From Heterocephalus glaber (taxonomy: Eukaryota > Chordata > Mammalia > Rodentia > Bathyergidae): a DNA stretch of 64,000 bases. Position 1 is the stretch's first letter, and each line of letters opens with the position of its first letter. The stretch covers positions 12,040,547 to 12,104,546 of the forward strand of contig NW_004624734.1 in the NCBI RefSeq assembly GCF_000247695.1, in the 5' to 3' direction. The position numbers and the translations under genes are program-made. This document shows, in pieces, positions 1-11,277 of this stretch. Under the pieces are notes generated by a model, which was not told the DNA's origin, ran no database searches, and saw only the letters and a list, made by a program, of their open reading frames with translations.

Positions 1-931
1 CACTTATGCTCCCCCAGGCGGCGAACCCGCCGCGCCGTCGCCTCCTCCTCTTCCTCCTCCTCCTGAGCAGAAACTTTGCGTCTCTAATGGAAACCGAGCC
101 GCGCGCCAGCTCTCCTCCCCCGCCACCCCCCCGCCCCAATTAGCGGGAGCCGAACGCCTCCCGCGGGAAGGGGCCTCCCGGTGTCCCGGGCCTCGCACAC
201 CTCGGCCACAGGACGGCACACGCGGGGGCCGCAGGGCGCTGAGCTGGAGACGCGCGCCCCGGCCACACCGCGGGGCCCCGCCCGGCCGCTTCCGCCCTCT
301 CCGCCCCCCACCCGGCCTTCCTGCCCTCACCCCAACCCTCCCCGGCTCCTTCCTCCCCAACCCACGCCGCGCCCCCCGGGAGGAAGGTGGGGACAACGGC
401 CGAGGGAGGATGGCCAACTGGGCCGATCGAGGGAGGGCGTCAGCCGCTGGCAGCGCTCAGAACCCCTCGGCCGGAGCAATGTGCGCCACCGGCTCGCTCC
501 GGCCCATTCATTCTCCGCTGCGCGCCCGACCCGCCACCTTCAAGCCCAGGTGGAAAAGGGGGCGCGCGTGTGCCCGGCCCCGCCCGGCTCCCCCGCCCCC
601 GGGGGCCCGGACCGAGGCGCAGCGCTGCGGGCAGCCCGGGTGCGGCGCTGGATGCAGTGGGTGCAGGGCTGGGGGAGGGAGTGGATGCGGAAGGCCCGGT
701 GCAGCTGTGGCCACGGCCCCAGCCCGTGGACAGCCCACGGCCACGTCCAACTCCAAGAGGGACAGACAGTTAGAGGATCCCCAGCAGAGATGCAACCGCG
801 GCTGCTGTGTAGCGCCCGCCAAAGAGACCCCCCCCCAAGCAGAAAAAAGAAAAAGAATCCAAGACTGAACTAAAAATCTGGAAAGAAATTTTGGGCAGCT
901 GCTACGCCGGCGCTCGCCGCTCCAGACCTAC
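1..931 (-). other. CALM1: CALM1 intron 1, 5' part (CpG island body)
   Basis: GC-rich, CpG-rich sequence downstream of the start-codon donor at 931-930 and running off the left edge. Open frames over it on both strands, such as the plus-strand 181-873 frame, are low-complexity Pro/Arg/Gly products of GC richness with no recognisable domain. I see no exon here. Confidence 0.65.
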
Positions 932-1135
932 CATGGTGCAAGCGAAGGGAGGAAGAGCCGAGGGAGAGAGGGTGGATCCACCAGCGCAAGGGCTGTGACA
1001 GCGGGGGTGCCTCCGCTGCAACTGCTGCTAAGGCGCGCTCTGCGCTCTGCGCTCTGCGCTGTGCCGCCGCTGCCGCCGCCGCCCCCCCGACTGCGAGTAA
1101 CGGCTCCGCGCGCACGAGACTCCCAGCACCACTGC
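932..1135 (-). CDS. CALM1: CALM1 exon 1: 5' UTR plus initiator ATG (partial gene)
   Basis: Calmodulin 1 is the four-EF-hand Ca2+ sensor that binds and regulates kinases, phosphatases and ion channels. Only its first exon is here. Read on the minus strand, CGCTTGCACC precedes an ATG at 934-932, and GTAGGT follows directly as a splice donor. A coding exon of the start codon alone is the known layout of CALM1, whose exon 2 begins with codon 2. The bases before the ATG resemble the remembered human CALM1 leader. The TATA box at 1161-1169 places the start near 1130-1137, giving a roughly 200-nt GC-rich 5' UTR; the 5' end is inferred. NRDE2 lies 57 kb away facing the other way, as in human. The remaining exons would lie left of the window. 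Another gene with an ATG-only exon is possible but the synteny argues against it. Confidence 0.8.
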
Positions 1136-1160
1136 CGGAGCGCGAGTCGGCACGCCGCGG

Positions 1161-1169
1161 TATATATAT
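1161..1169 (-). promoter_or_regulatory. CALM1: TATA box of the CALM1 promoter
   Basis: TATATATAT inside otherwise GC-rich sequence, about 230 bp upstream of the ATG on the minus strand. A TATA box within a CpG island suits the strong, regulated expression of CALM1. It predicts initiation 25-32 bp downstream, near 1130-1137. Confidence 0.7.
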
Positions 1170-1239
1170 GGCATGCCGTATCCCTCCGCCGCGGTGGGGC
1201 CGCCTCGCGCAGGGCGGTGCTGCGGCAGCTGGGCCTTGC

Positions 1240-1300
1240 CGATCGGCCCCGCCCCCCGGCCGCCCTCCACCCCACCCCACCCCACCCCCCCGCGCTCTGG
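1240..1300 (-). promoter_or_regulatory. GC boxes and G-quadruplex-prone tract upstream of CALM1
   Basis: On the minus strand there is GGGGCGGGGCCGAT around 1241-1254 (Sp1-type GC box). Further upstream lies a run of GGGGTGGGGTGGGG type from 1291 to 1267, with at least four G-runs spaced by single T residues. This is 80-130 bp upstream of the TATA box. Function is inferred from position. Confidence 0.55.
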
Positions 1301-1739
1301 CCGCGCCAGCCCTGGCCAGGGACAGGAACTGGAAGGACTCAGGGAGGGGCGCTGTCCCCGGACAGGTGCGGCCAGAAGCCGCCCAGCTGGGGCTGGGGCG
1401 AGGCCGAACACCTGCTTAGCCCAACATGTGGGCGGCCCAAGGCCTCAGGCTATCCCCCCTGACCCGGCCCCACCCCACCTTGTGACCCCTCCCACCTCCG
1501 CGTCAGCGACCACTCCACAGGGGCTGCGGGGTTCCGCTGGCCGCTAGCATTTTGGGTCCTCAGCAGGTGCTTCTCGGAGATGCTGCGGGTGGGCCCGGGA
1601 CTGGGGCCGACGCGGGGAGGCAGGCACAGGGGAACTGACTGCACACCCTCAGCTGCCACAGAGAGGGGTCTGCAGGGCACAAGGTAGTTGGCCTCAGAAA
1701 CTAACGGAGTTGTGCTTTTCAAATTTTGGAGAGCTCTCT

Positions 1740-2830
1740 GAGACGTATTATGTAGACTCAGTTGCTAAATCCGTGTCATGTTCATATGCTTAATCAACCT
1801 TAATGTTTTTACATTTCCACTGAATAATTTTTTAGGATACCTAAATATTTCTCCCCTGCTGTTTTATTCCCTTTTTCCTATGGCAAATACTATGCAATCC
1901 TGGTTTCAGTGTTAGTATAATAATCAATGCAGCTTCTATAGTCCTTAATACCTATGCTTTAAATTTTTCGTAATGTTAGTGATCCTGAGAGGAGTCCAAA
2001 TTTTTATTCATAAGTCCATCGAAACAAAGAAGGAAAAAAATACTTAGAATCCCCTAGACTACAGCTGAAGCACACGGTCAGTTGCCTCTAGTATGGAGCT
2101 AGACTTTTTCTTTAACCTGTCTTAATTATATTCCTTTTAAAATAATATTTTAACCTTTAACTTTACTTCTGTTCTTTATTCTTCTGTAAATTAGAAAAAG
2201 AACAATTTCAGTTTTTAATTTGAAGCCCAGGACTTGAAAAAAAAAATCTTAACAAAATGCTGCAGTTTCTTTTTGTGCCAAGACAGAACACAGAACTTGA
2301 TCTTTTGTTTACAGGGCCAGAGCAAGTTGCAGGTTATCATTTGCTTATTCTTTCAGAGACTGTGACAAAGTGTGTGATTAATGTGCTCTGCCAGAAAGGA
2401 CTTTGCTGTGTTCTGGCCTTGCCAAAGTCTGCAGAAAGATGTTTTAAAAGAATAGAAAATGTCCAGGCACATTGTAAATGCCACAGGACTTTGTGGGATA
2501 ACCTCAGGCAAGATGTCAGCATCGGGGGAACTGTGAGTACTGATGTTCCTTCTGGAATGGCACAGAAGGGGTGAGCCTCCTGTTAATTTAGAGACAGGCT
2601 GCCGCAGCAAGCCAGGCAATGATGCTGCCTTCCCTCTGCAGATTAGCAAGACGGTATTCACAAATTACCCCTCCCAAATAGTATTCCTGTGCTCCAGAGG
2701 AAAAAGGGGACAATACAGTGTCAACTAAAAGATATTCACAAGTCTAAAGGGCCAAACTCATTATTAAAACTGCTTTGTTCCCAAGTGAATTTGTAATCTG
2801 TCAGTCTTTGCATAAAGTAGTTAGCTAAAT
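1740..2830. other. Intergenic, no gene recognised
   Basis: AT-rich non-repetitive sequence upstream of the CALM1 promoter. A 105-codon plus-strand frame at 2257-2574 shows no family signature and no splice or promoter context; I regard it as chance. The stretch around 2250-2700 is SINE-free and more complex than its surroundings, so it could be a proximal regulatory element. Confidence 0.4.
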
Positions 2831-2918
2831 GGGCCGGGGATTTAGCCCAGTGACTCCGTCGCCTGCCTCGCAAGCTCAAGGACCTGAGTTCAATCCCTGG
2901 GACCAAAAAAAAAAAAAA
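2831..2918 (+). mobile_element. ID-like tRNA-derived SINE
   Basis: Full-length unit starting GGGCCGGGGATTTAG, with B-box-like GTTCAATCCC and a 14-A tail. It is flanked by the direct repeat AGTAGTTAGCTAAAT (ends at 2830; recurs from 2917), a clear target-site duplication. Confidence 0.9.
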
Positions 2919-3354
2919 GTAGTTAGCTAAATGATTATTAAAACATAGTATGCACTGTATAAGAGGGAAATAATGGCTTAGGAATGAAATTGTTGTCGAA
3001 AAATCCTCCAGTTTGCAGTAGTTTTTCTTATAATTATTTCAGTTAAATTACTACGATCTGTAGTTTTTAAAACCAGTCATTCTCTAAAAACAAGTTGTCC
3101 TCTGTCATTTAACCTTATTTTGCCCAAATAAATACTCTGAAACTCTTTCATGACTTTACTTGCTAAAAACTGTACATTTCAGAATTATTTTAATTATTAT
3201 AGTAAAATTTCTTTTTCTGATTCTTCATGTTTTACAAACTAGGGTCCTCCTTTGGTGATTCTTTAACATATCAAAGCACATCTTAGCTTTCAAGTCTAGT
3301 GGTTTGTAATGAGGTCATGCTTTAAACAGTTTCATGGCTAGTTTGACACACTGA

Positions 3355-3445
3355 AATATAAGAAGGTCAAGTGACTTGCCCAAGATCTTACTGTGAGTCA
3401 GTGATGGGGTATAAACAGCTTGAATCCTTGCTCAGAAGCTCTAAT
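3355..3445 (+). repeat. MIR-like SINE fragment
   Basis: Contains the MIR core phrase AAGTGACTTGCCCAAGATC followed by the variable 3' part. Old and diverged, without visible duplications. Confidence 0.6.
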
Positions 3446-4032
3446 ATTAGATTATATATTATTTTAATCAGTACCTGGAATTTTTAAAGGTACAATGTCA
3501 AAGATTTGTTTCATATAGCAGATTCTTTGATGGCTTAGAAGCTTACTAGGATTTCATTATCAAATAGACTCCTTTAAGTGAATAAACTTCCTAATTAATG
3601 AAGAAAACAATCAGGAAAATAAGCCACATTATGATAATATAATTTAGTGAGATCCAAAAAGCCTCTGGAACATTCCATTATACTTACAGGATATGGTTCT
3701 ATATGAGATTATTTAAATCAAATAATGTTTAATAGAAAAAATGTAGAAAGAATGCAGCCCCAAGCCAGGAGTCTCAGCCCTGAATACTATTTCTGTCACT
3801 AACCAGATCACTCCACTGCTCTGAGACTGACAGAAAGAACACGAATGTGACTATTGTATGCACTCATAAGTAAAACGAGGTTTGAGCTTGATCTATAAAC
3901 CCCTTTCAGCTATGCATACATGTATATATTCCTACATTGTGTCATATAAGTGGATATTCACACACAAATATACATATATTGAAGTCGAAGAGGACAAATG
4001 GAGAAATGGAAATAATTTAAAAATGATATTTA

Positions 4033-4168
4033 CCAAGTATTGACTGTGGCCAGGCCCTGTGCTAAATGTATTATTTCATCCTCCTACCCATCCTGTGAGG
4101 CAAGAACCATTTTTATACTTACGAGGAAACTGAGTGGCTTGCCTAATTTTAGTGGTGGAACCCCAAAA
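4033..4168 (+). repeat. MIR fragment
   Basis: Matches the MIR order: CAGGCCCTGTGCTAAATGTATT, then CCTGTGAGGCAAGAACCATTTTTATACTTACGAGG-like core, then AAACTGAG...GGCTTGCC. Ancient mammalian SINE. Confidence 0.7.
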
Positions 4169-4218
4169 TCTCATTGAGAACCCAAACACTGAAGCATTAA
4201 ACTGTAACTATCTCATAA

Positions 4219-4301
4219 TTTTTTTTTTGTACCAGGGATTGAACTCGGGTCCTTGCGCTTGTGCAGCAGGCGACAAAACCACTGAGCTAAATCCCCAGCC
4301 C
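4219..4301 (-). mobile_element. ID-like SINE
   Basis: Poly-T start, GTACCAGGGATTGAAC (B-box side) and GAGCTAAATCCCCAGCCC end. Direct repeat CTATCTCATAATT lies on both sides. Confidence 0.88.
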
Positions 4302-4896
4302 ACTATCTCATAATTTAACAGAATTTATTTTTAACTTAATTGAAGGGGGAGGAGAAGCTCAAAGGTTAAAATAAAAATTTATTTTTTAGAGAGCTACTTC
4401 TTACCCAAGGAATGCAATAATAGCTCTATCTCCCACAAGCAACAGTGTTTGTGAAAGAAAACCCAAAGCAAAACATTTACTTTGCCATGCGTTGTAACTG
4501 GAGGGCAGTTCTTATTTGCCACTGAGGCTACTGAATTAGTAAGAAGATTTGCTCACTCCCAAACACCCTGCACCCTATACTTTCATCAAAGGAGGTGACC
4601 AATGGCACCCTAGTCCCAGCTCGGTTCCTTAGACCATGTTGTCTCTCCAGGAGTTGGTATTTTAAATCTGTTTTTTTACTAAATTGTCCCTGAAACAAAA
4701 CCTGATTTTAAGACAACAATTAATACAAAATGGCCATGACTTCTACTGAAATATAGTCAGAGAATATATTTGCATTTTAAATCTACCTTAGAACAAGACT
4801 CCATTTAAATATTTATTTATTGTACCCCACATTTTTCTAGGCCTCATGAATACAGCAGAATCCTTTCATGGAGCTTCCATTCTTTGGAGAAAATGA

Positions 4897-4942
4897 CTTC
4901 GTGTGTGTGTGTGAGAGAGAGAGAGAGCAAGAGAGAGTGAGA
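4897..4942. repeat. (GT)n/(GA)n microsatellite
   Basis: Short GT dinucleotide run passing into a GA run of about 30 bp. Simple repeat. Confidence 0.85.
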
Positions 4943-4967
4943 TGGTTTGGTTTGATGGTAAATTTGA

Positions 4968-5163
4968 TGGGTGTGGTGGTCCACATCTGTAATCCCAGCA
5001 TTCTGGGAGGCTGAGGCAGGAGAATTGAAAGTTCAAGCCCAGCCCTGGCAATTTAGCTTTTTAGTGAGAATTTGTCCCAAAATTTTAAAAAGAAAAGAGA
5101 AAACAAAAGGATTGGGCACATAGCTCAGTGCAAAGGCCCTAGGTTCAACCCTGAGTACTGAGA
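4968..5163 (+). mobile_element. B1-dID composite SINE
   Basis: B1 (7SL-derived) monomer, GTGTGGTGGTCCACATCTG through the CCCAGC and GAGGCAGGAG blocks, joined through an A-rich linker to a diverged ID-like unit (ACATAGCTCAGTGCAAAGGCC, GGTTCAACC). Confidence 0.8.
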
Positions 5164-5300
5164 AAAAGGAGAAAAAAAACCCAAAATCCATTCACAGTAT
5201 ATAACTATAGTCAATTGTATCTTCATAGTTGGATTTCAATTAAAGGATTTACCTCAAGAAATTTGTAACCTAAACTGGCACTCATCTCTTATACTCTCTT

Positions 5301-5384
5301 TTTTTTTTTTGGTACCGGGGATCGAACTCAGGTCCTTCTGCTTGTGAGGCAGGTGGCAGAGCCACTGAGCTAAATCCCCAGCCC
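5301..5384 (-). mobile_element. ID-like SINE
   Basis: Full-length reverse copy with poly-T, GGTACCGGGGATCGAACTC and GAGCTAAATCCCCAGCCC. The flanking CTCTTATACTCTCTT and CTCTTATACAATCTCTT form a slightly diverged target duplication. Confidence 0.88.
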
Positions 5385-5851
5385 TCTTATACAATCTCTT
5401 AAACTAATGAAAATATCTTCTCTCTTACTTCTCTATCATCACCAACTCCTTCCTTCTCCACCCAGTGACCCAATAGTACTTTGATGAATGTTCACCTTTT
5501 GGGATTATCTACATCAGTATCCACCTCTAGTCACAAAAACAGATTCTTGCTGTTTATATGTAAATTTAATCTCATTAAGTTTTTCACAGAATTATTATTA
5601 AAAGCTTTATCATCTCTATCAACAAAACACTATACCTCATTATTTTTCCATTTAAAACTTTGCTATTATCTTGTTTTTGTGTTAGCTTTATGGCTGAATC
5701 TTACAGTAAGTCATAGAAGGAGTATTCACAGATTACATTTAAATTGAAAATATGATACCAAAAAAAAAAAAGAAACTACGATACCATCAGAACAAAATAA
5801 ACAAGTGTTAGGCCATGATTATTTACCATGAGAAAAACGTGATCAGTTTCT

Positions 5852-5937
5852 GGGCTGGGGATTTAGCTCAGTGGTTCCACCACCTGCCTCACAAGTGCAA
5901 GGACCCAAGTTCAATCCCCGGTACCAAAAAAAAAAAA
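5852..5937 (+). mobile_element. ID-like SINE
   Basis: GGGCTGGGGATTTAGCTCAG start, GTTCAATCCCCGGTACC end and a 12-A tail. Flanks ACGTGATCAGTTTC and CACGATCAGTTTT are the target duplication. Confidence 0.9.
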
Positions 5938-5939
5938 CC

Positions 5940-7200
5940 ACGATCAGTTTTAACAAATAAGTTATCTATTTAGTGTCTTATATTTTTAAGTGAATCATAG
6001 CCAGACTAGCTGCCTTGCTGTGTGTTCCAACTAGCAAAGGTCATTGGCATATGCAGTTAATGGTCTAACATGCAATATTCCCAAACATTCACCTTCCATG
6101 TGCACCTCATTCTTTTAAAAAAACAGTAAAAACAAAATTCTTTCCTTTGTGTAATAGAAGACGCATCTTGCCTTCTATTCACTAGTAGCTGTGGTGATTT
6201 GCAGTCATCTAGTCCCTCTCTGGCCAGGTCGCCCTTGTGACCAAGGTCATAAATATCCAACACAGCAAGTTGGGGTCAGGGACAGAGAACCAGACACAGA
6301 AAAATGGCCCTTAATGAGACTGGACCCGTGACTTAGACTTCATTAGCTCTGTGCTTTAACTAACTGAGCTCTAAAATCACAGACAGTCAATGATTATACA
6401 GACGTAGGGACTGAGGATGTAAATTGAGATAGTAAAATGCCCACTGTGAGCAGATCATAGTTTTATGCTTTAGTTGTTTACCCAAGCTGGTCTTTAAAAA
6501 GGACAGCTGACCTACTGAACAATGTATTCTTTAAGTCATATTATTTTGGAAGCACTTAAGCTATCATTTCCCTAATTCAAAAGTGAACCACAAAAGTTAC
6601 TTTAGTCAACATCCTAATGATAACCAGTAACTTCTCATTGCTAGAGTCAAAACATGGAGCAGATCTGAGACTTACACATGCAACAATAGCGTTTAGCAGC
6701 TTACAAATGATATGACAACTGACTATTCAGGTAGAGAATCTGTGGCCATGGTGGTAAGCTGGAATGGCAAGTTTTGGGCTGACCCAATTTGCCTGTAGAG
6801 CAGAGCCTGTGATTGGCATAAACTGGTACTTTCATTAAGGTCTTGATAGAAGAAAACTGGACCAAAATATAAATCAGATAAATTGACACTGATTGTGGAT
6901 TATATTAAAAGGATTTGCCTCACCAATTCCAATAGAGTTAAGATCTAGTTAGTAATTATGTGGTCTGGTTTCCAGTCATCATGAGTAGCCTTTGTCCTGT
7001 CTTCTAGAGTCATGCCATCCAATACAGTACCCACTAACAATGTTTAGGTGTTTCAATCAAAATTAACTGAGTTTCTCAAGGTTTTTTACCCATATTTCAA
7101 GTGCCCAATAGGCCCTCATGGCTAGTAGATCCTATATTGGATAGAATAAATGATTTCCATCATTGCAGAAGTTCTGTTGGACAACACCATTCTATAGTTG
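5940..7200. other. Intergenic, nothing recognised
   Basis: AT-rich unique sequence. Short open frames on both strands lack codon structure, homology or splice context. Confidence 0.4.
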
Positions 7201-7204
7201 TTTG

Positions 7205-7287
7205 TTTTTGTGGTGCTGGGGATCAATCAAACCCAGGGGCACACATGCTAGGCAAGCACTGTTCCACTGAGCTGTACTCCAAGCCTG
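7205..7287 (-). repeat. Old ID-like SINE
   Basis: Diverged reverse ID unit: GGTGCTGGGGATCAATC, then GCTAGGCAAGCACTGTTCCACTGAGCTGTA. Older than the GGTACC-type copies, more like generic rodent ID. Confidence 0.65.
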
Positions 7288-7324
7288 AGGAGCCCCAAAA
7301 TTTAAATGCCACATCCATGATTCT

Positions 7325-7868
7325 TATGTCAACGAACTTTTCTCCTCTGACCCAGGGAGCACAGAGCCACCAGGTCAGTTTCAACATGTCACACCTCTGC
7401 TCAAAAACCTTTAGTGGCTCTCCAGTGTCTGCAGGAGATAAAATGCTAGATCCTTGTGCCTATCATTCAAAGCCCTTCAACAGGTGTCAGTCTTTCTGTT
7501 CAGCACAACCATTCTTCATCACTCCACAGATAGGAATTTCTTTGCTTCCGACAAAGTCAGTCTATTCTCTGTACCCTAAATGTACACTGTGCCCTTCTGG
7601 CTCATGAGCTTCTCCATGCCCTTCCCAGGGACCAAATACTGTCCATACTCTCATCACCTGTTTAAGTCCCACAAGTCCATTGTGCCCAGCTGAAACACAT
7701 CTTCCAAACTTTCCTGATTTTTACAACTCCAAATGAACTCCCTCTCTCTGAATCCCTATAGCCTTTGTCCATTTCTACCTGATACTATCATTTCATTTAT
7801 TATCTTTCATCATCACCTCATACTTTTTGAATTCAGCATAGTACTGACTCAATAAATGGCCAATAGAT
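7325..7868 (+). repeat. L2 LINE 3' fragment
   Basis: Follows the L2 3' region in order: CTCAAAAACCTTTAGTGGCT, GGAGATAAAATGCTAGATCC, TTCAAAGCCCTTCA, later CTCAATAAATGGC near 7850. The 168-codon frame over 7101-7607 is incidental. Confidence 0.65.
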
Positions 7869-7950
7869 TATTTAATTGATTAGTATTGAGTTTAATTCAC
7901 TCCAATGGCTGGAGTATAGATGAGAAGTGAGGTTTCCAAAATAGAAAAGG

Positions 7951-8034
7951 GGGGCCAGGGATTTAGCTCAGTGGTTTCGCTGCCTGCTGCACAAGCGCAA
8001 GGACCAGAGTTTGATCCCCGGTACCAAAAAAAAA
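7951..8034 (+). mobile_element. ID-like SINE
   Basis: Full-length copy with A-tail, flanked by TTCCAAAATAG and TTACAAAATGG. Its 3' duplication directly abuts the start of the next B1-dID. Confidence 0.85.
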
Positions 8035-8044
8035 TTACAAAATG

Positions 8045-8246
8045 GAGCTGTGCATGGTGGGGGACACTTGTGATCCCAGCTGCTCAGGACCCTGAGGCAG
8101 GAGAATTGAAAGTTCAAGGCCAGCCTGGGCAACTCAGCAAGACCGTGTCTCAAACTAAATTAAACTAGGGCTGGGGTTGTAGCTCAGGGGTAGAGTGTTA
8201 GTCCAGTACACGAGAGGCCCTCGTTCCATTCCCAGTATGGCAAAAG
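8045..8246 (+). mobile_element. B1-dID composite SINE
   Basis: B1 arm (GAGCTGTGCATGGTGGGGG, CCTGAGGCAGGAGAATTG, CAGCCTGGGCAAC) followed by an ID-like arm (GGGCTGGGGTTGTAGCTCAG). Confidence 0.82.
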
Positions 8247-8451
8247 AATACAAACAGAAAAGGGAAAGGAAGTCTTTTGCTTTACTGATGAAATAGCCCC
8301 CTCAAGTCGGCCTTCCTTAATTTGGTGGCAGGCCACTCCTCCTCAGGAACATGATAAGTAGTCCCTGTTTTCATCCTGACCTGTACCCTTTATTACCCAG
8401 ATCAAGTGTAGACCTTGACTTAGTCCATCCTTCTTTGGCAATTCTCTACAC

Positions 8452-8633
8452 ACTTTTTTTGTTTTGTTTTGTTTTGTGTTTTGTTTTGTCTGAGACAGGG
8501 TCTTGCCCTGTAGTCCAGGCTAGCCTGAGCACACTGTGTAGCCCAGGCTGGCCTCAAACTGGAACTCCCTACAATCCTCCTACCTCAGCCTCCCCAGTGC
8601 TGGGATTACAGGTGTGTGCCACCATACCTGCTT
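8452..8633 (-). mobile_element. B1 SINE, quasi-dimeric, with (TTTTG)n tail
   Basis: Reverse B1 with TGAGACAGGGTCTTGCCCTG, a repeated CAGGCT(A/G)GCCT segment and CTGGGATTACAGGTGTGTGCC. The tail is a TTTTG repeat at 8457-8488. Confidence 0.85.
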
Positions 8634-8971
8634 CTTGTAATGGAGAAAATATGGCCAAAGGGAAGTCGTACTTGAACAAACTGTCTCCAGGCAAATCTAG
8701 TGAAGATGCTTCTTGAACTTTATCCATTCTAAGTAGAGACTATGAGTCACTGGCTAATAAACCAACCCTAGGCACCACAGGAAGATAACTGATTCATTTG
8801 GTCACTGAAAAGATTTAACTTACAGAGGATTTTTGGGTTGTACAAGTGAGTAGTGATACATCCCCTCCCTCCCCATGTTCTACCCCAGAAAACAAAAGCA
8901 TAGGCAGAAGTTTTGTCCTATTTCAATAAAAATTTATTAAAGGTCTTATTTTTAGTTTGTTGTTCTTGTTG

Positions 8972-9054
8972 TTTTTTTGTGGTAGCGGGAATCGAACCTG
9001 GGACCTTGCACTTGCGAGGCAGGCAGCAGAACCACTGAGCTAAATCCCTGGCCC
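8972..9054 (-). mobile_element. ID-like SINE
   Basis: Poly-T, GGTAGCGGGAATCGAACC and GAGCTAAATCCCTGGCCC. Flanks TTATTTTTAGTTTG and TCATTTTTAGTTTTG form the duplication. Confidence 0.88.
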
Positions 9055-9610
9055 TCATTTTTAGTTTTGACAAAGAAAACTTATTTCCCAAGAAAAGAAC
9101 AATCCTGTAAACTGCCTTGGCTGGGTTAAATGGCTGTTTACTTGGCCACTTAGCCACAGACTCAACTATCATCTGTTCAATTGTAACGATAACACAGCTC
9201 AGGAATTTGGTGTGAGGTTTTCATGCAAGAAAAAAATGTTGAATTAGTTTGTAAACAATAAAGCCCTAGACACAATATAAAGTGTGTGTGTTTTTGCAAT
9301 ATTTGAAATATCAATCTGCTAAATACGGCAGAGTGGGTCGGAATGCAATTGAGAACCAAAGTCAGGGAGTCCAGTGAGGCTATAGGGCTCAGCAGAGGGA
9401 AGCTCTGAGATCTTCCATCACCGGGCACCCCACACTGGTCCATGTCAGGGGCAAGAAACCCTGGGCTACCTCACTCGCCACGCCTCTCACAAGGAACACT
9501 GCTGAGTCATCATCTTCCAAGCAATCTGAGACTCCAAGAACTGATTTATAGTTTCATATTTTATTGCCCTCGCTCTTCCCCACCTCACGAATGTTCAGAG
9601 TTGCACTTAT

Positions 9611-9704
9611 GGGCCGGGGATTTAGCTCAGTCATTCCGCTGCCTGCCTCGCAAGTGCAAGGTTCCGAGTTCGATCCCCAGTACCAAAAAAACCCCACAAA
9701 AAAA
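9611..9704 (+). mobile_element. ID-like SINE
   Basis: GGGCCGGGGATTTAGCTCAG to an interrupted A-tail (AAAAAAACCCCACAAAAAAA). Flanked by CAGAGTTGCACTT on both sides. Confidence 0.9.
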
Positions 9705-10130
9705 CAGAGTTGCACTTGTTTAACACAAGGTTTGGAACCTACCATAGGAAATGACCTGGAAACTCAAAAATGCACCAAAACATACGAGGCCTATTTGCAG
9801 TGGTAACCCTGTATGGGTTTACCACAGGCTCCCAGAAAGCCATTCTTACTTTCTAAATTTTTAGTTATGAATATTTGCTGGACAGCCAGCTAGGTTAGGG
9901 GGAGAGGGTGCTACTGAGTCCATGGAACAAGTCTTTCTTTCTGTGAAAGTGCACTATATGCTAAACAAGTCCTGACATACCTGTTTTAACCACTTGAAGA
10001 AAACCAGAATTTAAGAAACCAGCCTAAAAGTTGCATGATGAGAAATAAAGATATAACCATGACTATTCTTTATTAGCATACTACAATACCCTGGAAATAC
10101 TTCAGGATTTTATACAAGAATGATAGTTGT

Positions 10131-10217
10131 GGCTGGGGATTTAGCTCAGGGGTGCTGTGCCTGCCTCACAAGCACAAGATCCTGAGTTCAATCCCCAGTA
10201 CCAGAAAAAAAAAAAAA
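10131..10217 (+). mobile_element. ID-like SINE
   Basis: Full-length with a 14-A tail. GAATGATAGTTGT and GAAGGATAGTTGT flank it, and the right copy abuts the following B1-dID. Confidence 0.88.
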
Positions 10218-10230
10218 GAAGGATAGTTGT

Positions 10231-10425
10231 AGCTGAGTGTGGTGGTGCACACCTGTCATCCCAGCCCTCTGGGAGGCTGAGGCAGGAGGATCGAAAGTTC
10301 TAGCCTAGCCTGGGCAATTTAGTGACTTAGCAAGACTTCATCTCAAATTTGAAAAAAATTAGAAAGGGGGTTGGGAGTGTAACTCAGTGCAAAGGCCCCT
10401 GGTTGCCAGAACAAAAAAGAAAGAA
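10231..10425 (+). mobile_element. B1-dID composite SINE
   Basis: B1 arm from GCTGAGTGTGGTGGTGCAC with TCTGGGAGGCTGAGGCAGG, then an ID-like arm (GGGAGTGTAACTCAGTGCAAAGG). Confidence 0.82.
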
Positions 10426-11065
10426 AAGATAATGGTGTAGCTATGTTCCTTTTCATTTGTTCGTAAATCCAACTCAAAAAGTAAGTTTCTGTGAGCTCCT
10501 CTAGGAATAAGAAAAGGAAATATTGCTAGCCTGAAGAAGCCAGAAGTAAAGAAACTGCGATAAAGCTTAACAACGGGAAGGTGTCAGCAACTTAGTGAAG
10601 GTCAAAGATTTTCAACAAGCAATACAGACAAGGCCGAGCACCAAGAACTCTTCCACACAGCCAATCCCTAAAAGGAATAACAAAGTCCAAAGCAAAGTCA
10701 TCTCAGGAGTTTCCACAGGCCTTCCGAGGCCCTGTGAGTGATAACATTCCTCTGCTCTCCTTGTTACAATTGCTCTTTGATTGAAAGTTTCTCAAAGGTC
10801 AAACGAAAGATCAGTCTAGCACGATCCTAAAGCCTGAGCTGTCCCTAACTAACCACATCTCAGGGCTGTTTTTATCTGGGAAATGGAAAAGTAGAAGCAG
10901 ATGGACTTACTCTGATTCCTCCCAGACACAGAATTCCATGATGCTAAATATTTTGCTTGTGAATTTTGAAAAGAATTTGAGCAGAATTTTCTAATAACCA
11001 GAAGACTCATAGGGATGTGGATTTATATAGAATGGAGGTTACAGTGCACTTGAGTCAATAGTGAG

Positions 11066-11246
11066 TCTTAGTCGCACATGCTAGTGCACTGTTAATCTAG
11101 CACTCTGGGAGCTTGAGGCAAGAAGGACTGCAAGTTCTAGACCAGCCTGGGCAATATGTCAACTTAGTGTCTCAAAATTAAAAATGTTAAAAAAAGGCTT
11201 AGGTGAGGCGGTTTAGTATGAAGGCCCTGGGTTCAATCCCCAGTAA
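11066..11246 (+). mobile_element. B1-dID composite SINE, diverged
   Basis: B1 arm (GCACTCTGGGAGCTTGAGGC, CCAGCCTGGGCAATATG) plus ID-like arm ending GGGTTCAATCCCCAGTA. Confidence 0.72.
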
Positions 11247-11277
11247 GGAGCACATGTGGAGGAAGGGGATTTTTTTT

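Noticed and set aside
181..873. Long GC-rich plus-strand frames in the first kilobase
   Set aside because: Pro/Arg/Gly/Ala low complexity in several frames at once, antisense to CALM1 intron 1; typical CpG-island artefacts.
7101..7607. 168-codon plus-strand frame
   Set aside because: Runs across unique DNA, an old ID and an L2 fragment; no conserved domain.
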